A DNA stretch of 26,058 nt. It comes from an uncultured Collinsella sp. (GTDB lineage: Bacteria; Actinomycetota; Coriobacteriia; Coriobacteriales; Coriobacteriaceae). This document shows positions 1-7,913 of the stretch, piece by piece. Position 1 is the first letter of the stretch. The number at the start of each line of letters is the position of its first letter. The DNA is taken from NCBI GenBank assembly GCA_900554585.1, contig USHS01000001.1, positions 1 through 26,058 of the forward strand, written 5' to 3'. Under the pieces are notes generated by a model. It was not told the DNA's origin, made no database searches, and saw only the letters and a list, made by a program, of their open reading frames with translations. The translations under genes were made by a program, and so were the position numbers.

Positions 1-28
1 GTCGCATGCTTGCGACCGCGCCTTTTTG
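1..28 (+). terminator. Probable 3' part of an upstream gene's terminator (cut by window edge)
   Basis: GTCGCA at 1-6 pairs with TGCGAC at 11-16 around a TGCT loop. CGCGCC and a run of five T follow at 17-28. The stem very likely continues left of the window, where a complement of CGCGCC would complete it. I infer a rho-independent terminator for a gene ending before position 1; the missing left part prevents confirmation. Confidence 0.4.
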
Positions 29-71
29 CTGCCGTGCACTCATGTGGTTTTCCCTTTGACCGCGGGGCATC

Positions 72-100
72 TTGCTCTGCTGGACGGGAGCAGGTAATAT
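72..100 (+). promoter_or_regulatory. Candidate promoter of the SRP RNA gene
   Basis: TTGCTC at 72-77 and TAATAT at 95-100 are separated by 17 bp and lie just upstream of the folded start of the SRP RNA (about 107-109). The -10 matches consensus at four of six bases and the -35 at three, so the call rests mainly on position. A TTGACC at 56-61 was considered, but it has no good -10 partner at the right distance. Confidence 0.35.
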
Positions 101-108
101 ATATCGAG

Positions 109-224
109 CGCCTAGCGCGTTCGATGGGTTCGGATGACGATATGTTCCGAATCTGGTCAGGTCCGGAAGGAAGCAGCCATAAGGAGCCTCTGTCGGGCAT
201 CCGAATCCATCGAGCGCACGGGCG
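109..224 (+). ncRNA. ffs: Signal recognition particle RNA, small bacterial (4.5S) type
   Basis: The RNA partner of Ffh in co-translational targeting of membrane and secreted proteins. The apical SRP signature is present: GGTCAGGTCCGGAAGGAAGC lies around 156-175, containing the GGAA tetraloop region and the asymmetric loop contacted by the Ffh M domain. The closing helix is visible: 121-136 (TCGATGGGTTCGGATG) pairs with 198-213 with one G-U pair, and shorter helices (109-118 with 214-224) extend it. A run of six T at 225-230 directly after the closing helix suggests the RNA ends in its own intrinsic terminator. No Alu domain is seen, so it is the short form of roughly 100-116 nt. The exact 5' end is inferred from pairing and the weak promoter upstream. 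Confidence 0.93.
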
Positions 225-237
225 TTTTTTGGTGCCG

Positions 238-344
238 CGATGCGGTCCCGGTGCCGGCGGGCTGTTTGGTGTCTCGCTGGTCCTCGGCTTTGCCTGCGGG
301 ATCGCTCGACTACCAAACAGCCCGCCGGCACCGGGACCGCATCG
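238..344. repeat. Long perfect inverted repeat (33-bp arms, 41-nt loop) behind ffs
   Basis: Positions 238-270 (starting CGATGCGGTCCCGGTGCCGG) are the exact reverse complement of 312-344. G-U pairs at 271/311 and 237/345 could extend the stem. The loop 271-311 contains CTCGCTGG and GGCTTTGCC, and similar words recur near 407-420. There is no T-run after the right arm, so it does not look like an ordinary intrinsic terminator. No coding frame here looks real. It could be a MITE-like palindrome, a structured RNA tail or a long-stem terminator of another kind; the sequence alone does not decide. Confidence 0.75.
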
Positions 345-569
345 TCCAAAAATCACCCGTAGAGGGCGCATTTATCTGAAGAATTGAATCTCGTGCCTTG
401 CGGCGCTCGCTGGCTTTGCCAAAACAGCGGCGGATACATGCCTTGGGCACTGGTAGCCTTCGTGCTTACTTCGCCTTAACATCTGTAACGAGTTGCTTAC
501 GCATCTCCAGGGCTCTCCGTACTATCATGAATCAGATTGAATAGAGATGATGATAGGGAGCGCCTATTT
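345..569 (+). other. Intergenic leader before the ABC exporter operon, no gene seen
   Basis: No convincing reading frame, tRNA or riboswitch fold is visible. TGCC-TTG-GGCA around 441-452 is the only small hairpin noticed. In-frame extension of the downstream gene to a TTG at 537 is possible, but the GGGAG at 556-560 clearly serves the ATG at 570. No MarR- or TetR-type regulator gene, common beside drug-exporter pairs, is present here. Confidence 0.5.
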
Positions 570-2426
570 ATGATTGAGCTGCTCAGGCGTTTTGGTGGTA
601 AGTTTCGCCGGTATATGGTGATTGGTCCTGCGTGCAAGCTGATCGAAGTGATTTTTGACCTGCTGACGCCGCTGGTGATTGCCCAGATGATCGACAAGGG
701 CATTGGGGCGCACGACGTGAACGCCGTTATCCACTACGGCATGGTGCTTGCCGCCATGGCCGTGATCGGCATCTCGTTTACGCTTGTCTGCCAAAAGATG
801 GCGGCACTGACCTCGCAGGGCATGGGCACCGACATTCGCGGCGCGCTCTACGAGCACATCAACAAGCTGAGCTATGCCGAACTCGATCGCTTTGGCACGC
901 CGTCGCTCATCACGCGCATCACCAACGACGTCAACCAAGTGCAGCTCGCTGTGGCACTGGGCGTGCGCATGCTCATCCGCTGGCCCTTCTTGGCGGTGGG
1001 CTCCATGTGCGCGGCCCTCGCCATCGACCTTAAGCTCGGCGTGATCTTCTTGATCTGTACGCCCGCCATCGGCTTGGTGTTTTGGTTTGTCATGGCGCGC
1101 TGCATTCCGTACTACAGGCAGCTGCAGGCAAAGCTCGACCGCATCGCGCTTATCTGCCGCGAGGGCCTTTCGGGCGCCCGCGTGGTTCGCGCCTTTGTAC
1201 GCGAAGGTCATGAGCGCGAGCGCTTTGCCCAAGCCGCCGACGACCAGGCTCATACCGCCATCGCGGTGGGCAAGCTCTCGTCAATCCTTAATCCCGTCAC
1301 GTTTTTGGTGATGAACCTGGGCGTGTGCGCCATCCTGTGGGTGGGCGGCGTTCAGGTCAACGTGGGCGAGCTTACGCAGGGCCAGGTCATGGCGTTTGTG
1401 AACTACATGACGCAGACCCTCACCTCCATCGTGTACGTCGCCAACCTGGTCGTGGTCTTTACCAAGGCGAGCGCCAGTGCGTCGCGTATCAACGAGGTGC
1501 TCAATTGCGTGCCGAGCATCACCGACGAGGACAACCAGCCGGTCGCGCTTCCCGAGCCGAGCGAACTGGCGGGTGGCAATGTTCCGGTCCCTGCGCTGAG
1601 CTTTGACCATGCGAGCTTTTCGTTTGGCGCCGGCGCTGCCAACGCCGTCAACGATGTGACCCTGGAGCTCCCGCTGGGCAAGACACTCGGCATTATCGGC
1701 GGTACAGGCAGCGGTAAGTCCACGCTCGTCTCGCTTATCCCGCGCCTGTACGATGTGGGCGCGGGCGGCGTGTACGTGATGGGTGCCGACGTGCGCGCTT
1801 GGCCGCTCGACCAGCTGCGCCATGTGGTTGCGACCGTTCCGCAGCGTGCGTCGCTGGTGAGCGGCACGATCCGTAGCAACCTGACCTGGCGCGACGAGGC
1901 GGCAACCGACGAGGGGCTTTGGGCGGCGCTCGATATGGCGCAGGCCAGCGAGTTCGTGCGTAACAAGCCCCAGGGCTTAGATGCCCCGGTCGAGGCGGGC
2001 GGTAAGAACTTCAGCGGTGGCCAGCGTCAGCGCCTGACCATTGCGCGTGCCCTGGTGGGTGCGCCGCAGATCCTGATTATGGATGACTCCGCCTCGGCGC
2101 TCGATTTTAAGACCGACGCGGCGCTTCGCCATGCCATTCGCGAGCGCAGCGTGCGCGGTGCCGCCGAGGGCGGGCTGCCGCTGACGACCGTCATCGTGAG
2201 CCAGCGCGTCTCGACCGTTCGCGATGTCGACATAATCTGCGTACTCGACCACGGCTCGGTCGCGGGTCTGGGCACGCACGATGAGCTGTACGCGACCTGC
2301 CAGCTCTATCGCGAGATTTGCCAGTCGCAGCTTCGCCGCGAGGAGCTCGAGGGTCAGCAGGGGAGCGCGACGCCCGCGTCCGCTCCGATCGCCTCCGCAT
2401 CCGCCTGCGCAAAGGAGGGCTGCTAA
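570..2426 (+). CDS. ABC exporter half-transporter, degenerate-site subunit of a heterodimer
   Basis: A 618-residue type IV ABC exporter half: six-helix transmembrane domain (about residues 1-310) followed by a nucleotide-binding domain. Walker A GGTGSGKST is at about 377-385, the signature FSGGQ near 481-485 and Walker B ILIMDDSASALD near 501-512. The catalytic Glu after Walker B is Asp (D506), and the switch His is Gln (SQRVSTV, Q545). These are the hallmarks of the degenerate member of heterodimeric exporters such as BmrCD, LmrCD or TM287/288. The partner starts one base after this stop, and its GGAGGG ribosome site lies inside this gene's end, so the two are co-translated. Substrate unknown; a drug, lipid or peptide exporter is likely. 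Start chosen at the ATG preceded by GGGAG nine bases upstream. Confidence 0.9.
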   Translation: MIELLRRFGGKFRRYMVIGPACKLIEVIFDLLTPLVIAQMIDKGIGAHDVNAVIHYGMVLAAMAVIGISFTLVCQKMAALTSQGMGTDIRGALYEHINKLSYAELDRFGTPSLITRITNDVNQVQLAVALGVRMLIRWPFLAVGSMCAALAIDLKLGVIFLICTPAIGLVFWFVMARCIPYYRQLQAKLDRIALICREGLSGARVVRAFVREGHERERFAQAADDQAHTAIAVGKLSSILNPVTFLVMNLGVCAILWVGGVQVNVGELTQGQVMAFVNYMTQTLTSIVYVANLVVVFTKASASASRINEVLNCVPSITDEDNQPVALPEPSELAGGNVPVPALSFDHASFSFGAGAANAVNDVTLELPLGKTLGIIGGTGSGKSTLVSLIPRLYDVGAGGVYVMGADVRAWPLDQLRHVVATVPQRASLVSGTIRSNLTWRDEAATDEGLWAALDMAQASEFVRNKPQGLDAPVEAGGKNFSGGQRQRLTIARALVGAPQILIMDDSASALDFKTDAALRHAIRERSVRGAAEGGLPLTTVIVSQRVSTVRDVDIICVLDHGSVAGLGTHDELYATCQLYREICQSQLRREELEGQQGSATPASAPIASASACAKEGC

Positions 2427-4286
2427 ATGAATCCTTATACTTCTTCCGGTTCGGTCGCCACGATGACGGCCAACGTGTCCGGCAACGATAACCTCAACGA
2501 CCTGGGCGACGGTCCGCGTCAGCCTGGCGACCCCGAGCGCTACCCCGTGGGCGCGGTAACTCGCCGCCTGCTGTGCTATGTTCGCCCGCACCGCGTCTCG
2601 TTTGCGGCGTCGTTTGTGAGTGCCGCCATCTCGGTGATCTTGCAACTCTACACGCCCATCCTCATTGGCGAGGGCATCGACCTCATCGTTGCCGCCGGGC
2701 AGGTGGACTTTGACGCGCTGCTGCCGCTCGTTACCAAGCTCGCGATTGTCGTGGTGGGCGCGGCGGCCTTCCAGTGGCTGCAGGGCTACTGCGTCAACCG
2801 CCTGTCCTACGAAACGGTGCGCGACATGCGCGTGGAGGCGAGCGACAAGCTCAGCCGCATGCCGCTCGGCTTTATCGACAGCCATGCCCACGGCGACCTT
2901 ATGAGCCGCGTGGTCAACGACGTCGACCAGGTGGGCGACGGTCTGCTGCAGGGCTTTACGCAGCTCTTTACCGGCGTCATCACCATTGTGGGTACGCTCG
3001 CGTTTATGCTTTCCATCAATCTGACCATGACGCTCGTGGTGGTACTCGTCACGCCGCTTTCCATTTTTGCAGCCGGTGCTATTGCCAAGCTCTCCAACAA
3101 AAGCTTTACGGCACAGCAGCGTATTCAAGGGCAGCTCGGTGGTCATATTGAGGAATACGTAGGCGAGCAGAAACTTGTCGACGCTTTTGCCTATGGTCCC
3201 AACGCCCAGCAGCGCTTCGATGCCCTCAATGCCGAACTCTACACCGCGGGCGAGCGCGCGCAGTTTATGGGCTCGCTTTCCAACCCCGGTACGCGTTTTA
3301 TCAACAACATCATCTACGCCGTGGTCGCCGTGATCGGCTGCGTGGGTGTGATCACGGGCGTGCCCGCTGCGCTCACGGTGGGCGGCGTACAGATCTTCCT
3401 GTCCTACGCCAACCAGTACACCAAGCCATTCAACGAGGTCACCAACGTCATTACGCAAATCCAGACGGCGTATGCCTCGGCACGTCGTATGTTTGCGTTG
3501 CTCGATGCCCGCGAGCAGGAGCCCGATGCGCCAGATGCCGTGGAGCTTGCCGCCCCGCAGGGCGAGGTGACCTTTGAACACGTGGACTTTAGCTATGTGC
3601 CCGACCGCAAGCTGCTGCAGGATATCTGCATCGAGGCTAAACCCGGCATGCGCTTTGCCCTCGTTGGCCCCACGGGCTGCGGAAAGACAACGCTCATCAA
3701 CTTGCTGCTGCGTTTTTACGATATCGATGCCGGCCGCATCATGGTCGATGGCCGTTCCTCGCGTGACTACACGCGCGCAAGCCTGCGCCGTGCCTTTGGC
3801 ATGGTGCTGCAGGACACTTGGCTGTTCGAGGGCACGGTAGCGGACAACATTGCTTACGGTTGCCCAGGCGCCACACGCGAGCAGGTTATCGAGGCGGCCA
3901 AGCGCGCGCATGCGCACAAGTTTATCGTGCAGCTGCCAGGCGGCTACGATACGGTAATCGGCGAGGACGGCGGCACGTTTAGCCAGGGCCAAAAGCAGCT
4001 GCTGTGCATCGCGCGCGTTATGCTCACCGACCCGGCGATTCTGCTGCTGGATGAGGCAACTTCGAGTATCGATACGCGCACCGAGCTGCAGGTGCAGGCG
4101 GCATTCGACGAGCTCATGGCCGGTCGCACAAGCTTTGTCGTGGCGCACCGCCTGAGCACCATCCGCAACGCCGACTGCATTTTGGTCATGCGCGACGGCG
4201 AGATTATCGAGCGCGGCACGCACGACGAGCTGCTAGCGGCAGGCGGCTTCTACGCCGAACTCTACCGCAGCCAATTCGCCCAGTAA
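2427..4286 (+). CDS. ABC exporter half-transporter, catalytically competent subunit of the heterodimer
   Basis: A 619-residue half-transporter with a hydrophilic N-terminal extension (about 40 residues), a six-helix transmembrane domain and a nucleotide-binding domain. Walker A GPTGCGKTT is at 414-422, the signature is the altered FSQGQ near 518-522, Walker B ILLLDEATSSID keeps the catalytic Glu (E543), and the switch His is present (AHRLSTI, H574). With the upstream subunit this predicts one consensus site (Walker A/B here plus FSGGQ of the partner) and one degenerate site (Asp506/Gln545 of the partner plus FSQGQ here). The gene follows its partner without a gap and uses the AAAGGAGGG at 2411-2419 as ribosome site. 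No obvious terminator follows. The substrate cannot be named from sequence. Confidence 0.92.
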   Translation: MNPYTSSGSVATMTANVSGNDNLNDLGDGPRQPGDPERYPVGAVTRRLLCYVRPHRVSFAASFVSAAISVILQLYTPILIGEGIDLIVAAGQVDFDALLPLVTKLAIVVVGAAAFQWLQGYCVNRLSYETVRDMRVEASDKLSRMPLGFIDSHAHGDLMSRVVNDVDQVGDGLLQGFTQLFTGVITIVGTLAFMLSINLTMTLVVVLVTPLSIFAAGAIAKLSNKSFTAQQRIQGQLGGHIEEYVGEQKLVDAFAYGPNAQQRFDALNAELYTAGERAQFMGSLSNPGTRFINNIIYAVVAVIGCVGVITGVPAALTVGGVQIFLSYANQYTKPFNEVTNVITQIQTAYASARRMFALLDAREQEPDAPDAVELAAPQGEVTFEHVDFSYVPDRKLLQDICIEAKPGMRFALVGPTGCGKTTLINLLLRFYDIDAGRIMVDGRSSRDYTRASLRRAFGMVLQDTWLFEGTVADNIAYGCPGATREQVIEAAKRAHAHKFIVQLPGGYDTVIGEDGGTFSQGQKQLLCIARVMLTDPAILLLDEATSSIDTRTELQVQAAFDELMAGRTSFVVAHRLSTIRNADCILVMRDGEIIERGTHDELLAAGGFYAELYRSQFAQ

Positions 4287-4326
4287 GCAAGCCCGTGGGG
4301 CAAATGAATCAATCGACAGACGGTGG

Positions 4327-4357
4327 TTTACATCTGCGTCGTTAGTACTAAGATATT
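4327..4357 (+). promoter_or_regulatory. Weak candidate promoter of the flavodoxin-like gene
   Basis: TTTACA at 4327-4332 (five of six to TTGACA) and GATATT at 4352-4357 (four of six) are separated by a long 19-bp spacer in the 127-base gap between the ABC pair and the next gene. The local drop in GC supports a promoter, but the elements are imperfect. Read-through from the ABC operon is the alternative. Confidence 0.25.
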
Positions 4358-4413
4358 CATCTAATAAACTGCATTAATGGCTCGAGTTTCGGGGGAAACG
4401 AGGCAACGTGACT

Positions 4414-4965
4414 ATGACATGCTCTTTGGTGGTCAACAGCAAGAGCGGTAATACCAGGATGGTTTCGGGCGCAATCAAGCGTGCCCTGCAGGCTGCAGGC
4501 GTCGAGTTTGTCCACGCCGCGGCGTTGAGCGACGATGCGGATGCAAATCAGGTTGCGCTCGAGGCGCAGGGCGCCTGCGCGGCCGACACGGTGCTTGTCG
4601 GTTTTTGGTGCGACAAGGGCGCGTGCACGCCTTCGGTCGCGGCATTGCTCTCCGCCTTGCACGGCAAGCGCGTCTTTCTGTTTGGCACCTGCGGTTTTGG
4701 CGCCAGCGAGGAGTACTTTAGGCAGATTATCGACCGCGTGAGCTCAAATCTGGCCGAGGATGCCGAGCTTGTAGGCTGGGCCATGTGCCAGGGCAAGATG
4801 GGTCCCGCCGTAAAGCAGCGCTACGAGGCGATGCTTGAGCAAGAACCCGAAAACGCGCGCTATAAGATGCTGCTCGACAACTGGTTTGCCGCAAAGGACC
4901 ATCCCACCAAGGAAGATCTGGACAACATGGCCGCAGCCGCCAAGAAGGCCGTGCTGGGCGAGTAG
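4414..4965 (+). CDS. Flavodoxin-like protein (BilS-like family possible)
   Basis: A 183-residue soluble protein with a flavodoxin-type FMN phosphate-binding loop at the N terminus (NSKSGNT, about residues 8-14), then alternating beta-strand and helix segments (VLVGFWCDKGAC, KRVFLFGTCGFG). The FWxDKG...LFGTxG...YF pattern resembles the flavodoxin-family proteins that accompany bilirubin reductase (BilS), but no BilR-like reductase lies within this window, so the role is not assigned. Likely an FMN-binding electron carrier or a domain that docks on a reductase. The start may instead be the in-frame GTG at 4408: GAGG at 4400-4403 is ten bases from the ATG and four from the GTG. A strong terminator follows, so it may be a monocistronic unit. 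Confidence 0.78.
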   Translation: MTCSLVVNSKSGNTRMVSGAIKRALQAAGVEFVHAAALSDDADANQVALEAQGACAADTVLVGFWCDKGACTPSVAALLSALHGKRVFLFGTCGFGASEEYFRQIIDRVSSNLAEDAELVGWAMCQGKMGPAVKQRYEAMLEQEPENARYKMLLDNWFAAKDHPTKEDLDNMAAAAKKAVLGE

Positions 4966-5008
4966 CTTCGCCGTTCGCGGTCCTTCGCGCAAAACAATAC
5001 AAATGTGA

Positions 5009-5036
5009 AAGCCTCGAAATCCTCGAGGCTTTTTTC
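5009..5036 (+). terminator. Intrinsic terminator after the flavodoxin-like gene
   Basis: AAGCCTCGA (5009-5017) pairs perfectly with TCGAGGCTT (5023-5031) around a five-base loop, followed by a T-run to 5035. This is a classic rho-independent terminator 44 bases after the stop codon. Confidence 0.9.
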
Positions 5037-5398
5037 TTGACACTCGCGGGCGCAACCGTGGCAAGCATTTGGGGTGACATTTTCCATCACCCCGATGACG
5101 AGACCGTCCCGGACGACACGCTCGCATGCGTTCGCTGGATGTATTTAGGGCGGGACGCGGTTTCTACGATTCGCATGACAGGCCATGCATCTGCAATGAG
5201 GCGAGCGCAGTTTCTCTTCAGCCCACTCAACCCGTAACAGGCGAGGGGCGGCGGCAGGCGGAGGCGCGGGAAAGGTCTGTCGCGAGTTCCGCACGCAAAG
5301 GGGGCCACTTAATGTGGCCCCCGTCTTGCGCATGACTGTCCGAGCAGGGAACCTTATATGCCTCCGTCCGGACAGACGTTTCAGTTATGAGTGACCCG
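5037..5398. other. Intergenic region between convergent genes, no gene seen
   Basis: About 360 bases without a supportable gene. It holds several short palindromes: GGGGTGA/TCACCCC (5071-5093), CGTCC-C-GGACG near 5104-5114, a hairpin at 5300-5322 (listed separately) and CTGTCCG/CGGACAG around 5337-5375. A 66-codon open frame at 5037-5237 lacks a ribosome site and protein-like composition. The region is richer in palindromes than needed for termination alone and may be a remnant of insertion repeats. Confidence 0.5.
5300..5322 (-). terminator. Strong hairpin downstream of the LTA-synthase-like gene
   Basis: GGGGGCCAC (5300-5308) and GTGGCCCCC (5314-5322) form a 9-bp perfect stem with loop TTAAT. 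On the minus strand three T follow the stem, so termination of the 5399-7699 gene is plausible though the T-run is short. It could also act in the plus direction as a second stop behind the flavodoxin-like gene. Confidence 0.55.
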
Positions 5399-7699
5399 CT
5401 ACTTGATCTTGGTCGTACCCGGCGCCAGGTTGGGGTCGGTCTCGTTGGCCTCGGTCTGGAAGTGCTCGGTATACACGTTCTTGCCGTCGCGGAACATCTC
5501 GTAGTACTGCATCTTGGCGTAATCCTCGCGCGCCTTGGTGGCGGCTGCGGCAGCGGCATCGTCACCGGTGACGTTGGAGGAAAGCGCCCAACGCAGGCTG
5601 GCGTCCTCGTAGCCGACGGAGTTGATGGCGGGCAGCGACTCGCGCAGTGTCATATGCGCCTTCTGGTAGTCGGTCAGCGGGGCGCCGATCAGCTGCATGA
5701 GCTGCGTGGACAGGTAGTTGGTGGACAGGTCGTCGACCTCGCTCGTCTGGTCGCAGCCGGCAACGTCGTAGTTGGCCCAGATGATGTAGTCGGTCTGCCA
5801 CAAGCGCTCCTGGTGAGTGGCGTCGTCCTCGTCGGTAAACCACTTGTCGTTGAACTTGGACGGGAAGAACGGCTGATGGTCGCCCCAGAACACCACGACC
5901 ACCTTGCGATCGAGCTTGCTCAAGGCATTGAGGAAGTAGCGCAGCGCCTGGTCGGACTGCTCGATGCACGAGACGTACTCGTCGACATCGGACAGCGTGC
6001 CGTCCTCGATGGTCTTGGCGTCCAGATCGGTCGTGTCGATGTTGAGGTGCATCTGCTTATCTGCCGGCAGCAGGCCCGTATCGTAGCCCGAGTGGTTCTG
6101 CATGGTCACGTCGAAGATAAACTGCGGATCGGCGTTCTGGTCGAGCAGCTCAAGAATCTTGTCGTAGGTCGCCTGGTCGGTCACCATGTCGCGCAGGGTG
6201 TCGGCTCCCTGGAAGTCGTTGATGGACAGGAACTGGTCAAAGCCAAAGTCCTTGTAGACGTTCTCGCGGTTCCAGTTGGTTGCGTGGTTGGGGTGCATGG
6301 CCGTGGTGGTGTAGCCGAGCGACTTGAACTGCTCTGCCAGATTCCCGGTCGTCTCCATGTTGTAGATGGTGTAGGGGTACACGCCCGAGCCCAGGTTGGC
6401 CATGGAGTTGCCGGTCATAAACTCAAACTCGGTATTGGCGGTACCGCCGCCGTAGGCGCTCACGTAGAGCTTGCCGCGGCTGAGGCAGTTTGACAGGTTC
6501 TTAAAGTACTGCGGGCCCTCGTAGCCGGCGCGCATGTTCTGGTAAATCGACAGATCCGAGAACGTCTCGTTCATGATGGCGATGACCGTGGGCTTCTCGC
6601 TGTCGAACTGCTCCTTTGCGGCGGCGCGCTCGTCACTCTTAGCGGCATCGGACTTGTCGTAGGCCTTGGCGTACTTTTTGAGCGTGGCCTTGGCATCGTC
6701 GACGGAGAAGTCGGCGGGTTTGGGCGGCTTGATGGACTGCGCCGCACTAATGAAAGCGGGCAGGTAGCCCTCGCGCCAGTAGCTCTCGAGCGGGCGCCAG
6801 GTGTAGACGGTGATGCCGAGGGTGTTGTAGTAGTCGATAAGCGTGACATGCGCGGTCACACCGCCCAGGCACAGCACCGCTACGAGCAGGTTGGTGAGCA
6901 GCATGCGCTTGGCGTTGGCGGCACCCTTCTGACGGTGCGGTGCCACCAGGCCGGCGTACTCGCATAGCAGCATGGCGATGGCGGTAAAGCCCATGGACAG
7001 CACGCAGAACAGCGAAATCGAGAAGGTGTAGCCGTTGCCGGCGACCGCGGCGGCGGTGGAGATGGCCGAGAGGTCGCCCGGCTGGATGGGCATGGATTTA
7101 AACGTGATGACGAAGAACTCGGCAATGCCCAGGACAAAGAGGGCAAAGGCCAGGATCGCGGGAGCCGCGCCGTGGCGCTGGAACAGGAAGAACAAGCCGG
7201 CCATGAGCGTGGTGATGATGGCCCACTCGAGCAGGATACACAGGGGGTAGACCCAGGTAAAGTCGTGGTTGGACGAGACCTCCATGCCCAGCAGCGCAAA
7301 GAAGCCGGCGAGCAGCAGGCACAGGACGGCGGCGACGAGCGGTTTGCCCACAAAGGCGCCGCGCAGGCGGGCGAGCTTGCCGGCGGGGGCGGGGGCGTTG
7401 GGCTCGGCGAACGCAAAGACGCGCGGGGCGATGCGGTCGCGGGCGATGCTGGCCCAAGCGCATCCGGTGAGAATGGCATTGGTCAGGATGAGCATCACAA
7501 AGGCGAGCGGCTCGTTTTGGGCGACGAGGCCCACGGCGCCCCAAATGGTCAAAAAGACTTGGAACAGACCGAAGGCGACGCTCCAGGCGAAGGTGCTCTT
7601 GGCAACGGTGCCCGACTTTGCGCGAATGGCCTTGGCCTCGCGCAAGACAAGGTAGACGGTCGCCGCAAGACCGACGAGCGAGATGGCGGCTGCGAACAT
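5399..7699 (-). CDS. LTA synthase-like membrane sulfatase-fold phosphotransferase
   Basis: A 766-residue polytopic membrane enzyme. About eight hydrophobic segments fill roughly the first 300 residues, followed by an extracytoplasmic sulfatase/alkaline-phosphatase-fold domain. Visible active-site elements are NETFSDL (metal ligand E378), GGGTANTEFEF with the presumed nucleophile T420, HPNHATNWNRE, and FWGDHQPFF (metal-binding Asp-His). The family includes lipoteichoic acid synthase and related phosphoglycerol or phosphoethanolamine transferases. This one is longer than LtaS (about 650) and has more membrane segments, so which polymer or lipid it modifies is open. The start is the ATG at 7699 with GAGGAG upstream; an in-frame GTG at 7714 falls in that ribosome site and is rejected. 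The alanine- and lysine-rich linker near residues 340-370 is probably flexible. Divergent from the nitroreductase gene, sharing a 214-base promoter region. Confidence 0.88.
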   Translation of the reverse strand: MFAAAISLVGLAATVYLVLREAKAIRAKSGTVAKSTFAWSVAFGLFQVFLTIWGAVGLVAQNEPLAFVMLILTNAILTGCAWASIARDRIAPRVFAFAEPNAPAPAGKLARLRGAFVGKPLVAAVLCLLLAGFFALLGMEVSSNHDFTWVYPLCILLEWAIITTLMAGLFFLFQRHGAAPAILAFALFVLGIAEFFVITFKSMPIQPGDLSAISTAAAVAGNGYTFSISLFCVLSMGFTAIAMLLCEYAGLVAPHRQKGAANAKRMLLTNLLVAVLCLGGVTAHVTLIDYYNTLGITVYTWRPLESYWREGYLPAFISAAQSIKPPKPADFSVDDAKATLKKYAKAYDKSDAAKSDERAAAKEQFDSEKPTVIAIMNETFSDLSIYQNMRAGYEGPQYFKNLSNCLSRGKLYVSAYGGGTANTEFEFMTGNSMANLGSGVYPYTIYNMETTGNLAEQFKSLGYTTTAMHPNHATNWNRENVYKDFGFDQFLSINDFQGADTLRDMVTDQATYDKILELLDQNADPQFIFDVTMQNHSGYDTGLLPADKQMHLNIDTTDLDAKTIEDGTLSDVDEYVSCIEQSDQALRYFLNALSKLDRKVVVVFWGDHQPFFPSKFNDKWFTDEDDATHQERLWQTDYIIWANYDVAGCDQTSEVDDLSTNYLSTQLMQLIGAPLTDYQKAHMTLRESLPAINSVGYEDASLRWALSSNVTGDDAAAAAATKAREDYAKMQYYEMFRDGKNVYTEHFQTEANETDPNLAPGTTKIK

Positions 7700-7913
7700 G
7701 CTGAGACTCCTCACAAACTTAAAACCTACGAAAGCGGGGGTTTACCCGATTGTTACCAAGATATGCGCTGCAATTGGTGACTGCGCACAACAACCAGCCA
7801 TATTAACGCGCACGTGCGGCGGTGTGGCGCAATGTAGTGGCGACCTGCGCGATAATGGACGGGAATTACACGGAAACGTAAAGGCTTCTTAAAGAAATGG
7901 CGAGGGTAGGGCG

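Noticed and set aside
238..344. CRISPR-like or tRNA interpretation of the repeat behind ffs
   Set aside because: It is a single inverted repeat, with no regularly spaced direct repeats and no cloverleaf or T-loop sequence.
10..387. Open frame over the ffs region
   Set aside because: It covers the SRP RNA and the long inverted repeat, both non-coding; the composition is Arg/Pro/Gly-rich.
1977..4223. A 748-codon open frame on the minus strand across the ABC exporter genes
   Set aside because: It lies antisense to two genes with complete ABC motifs, crosses their junction, and its translation is His/Arg/Asp-rich without domains. Long antisense frames are expected in GC-rich genes.
5037..5237. 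Possible 66-aa gene in the gap after the flavodoxin-like gene
   Set aside because: Begins inside or beside the terminator tail, has no ribosome site, and the translation shows no recognisable pattern.
5387..6493. A 368-codon open frame on the plus strand inside the LTA-synthase-like gene
   Set aside because: Val/Gly/Leu-rich low-complexity translation, opposite a gene with a recognisable active site, and no ribosome site.
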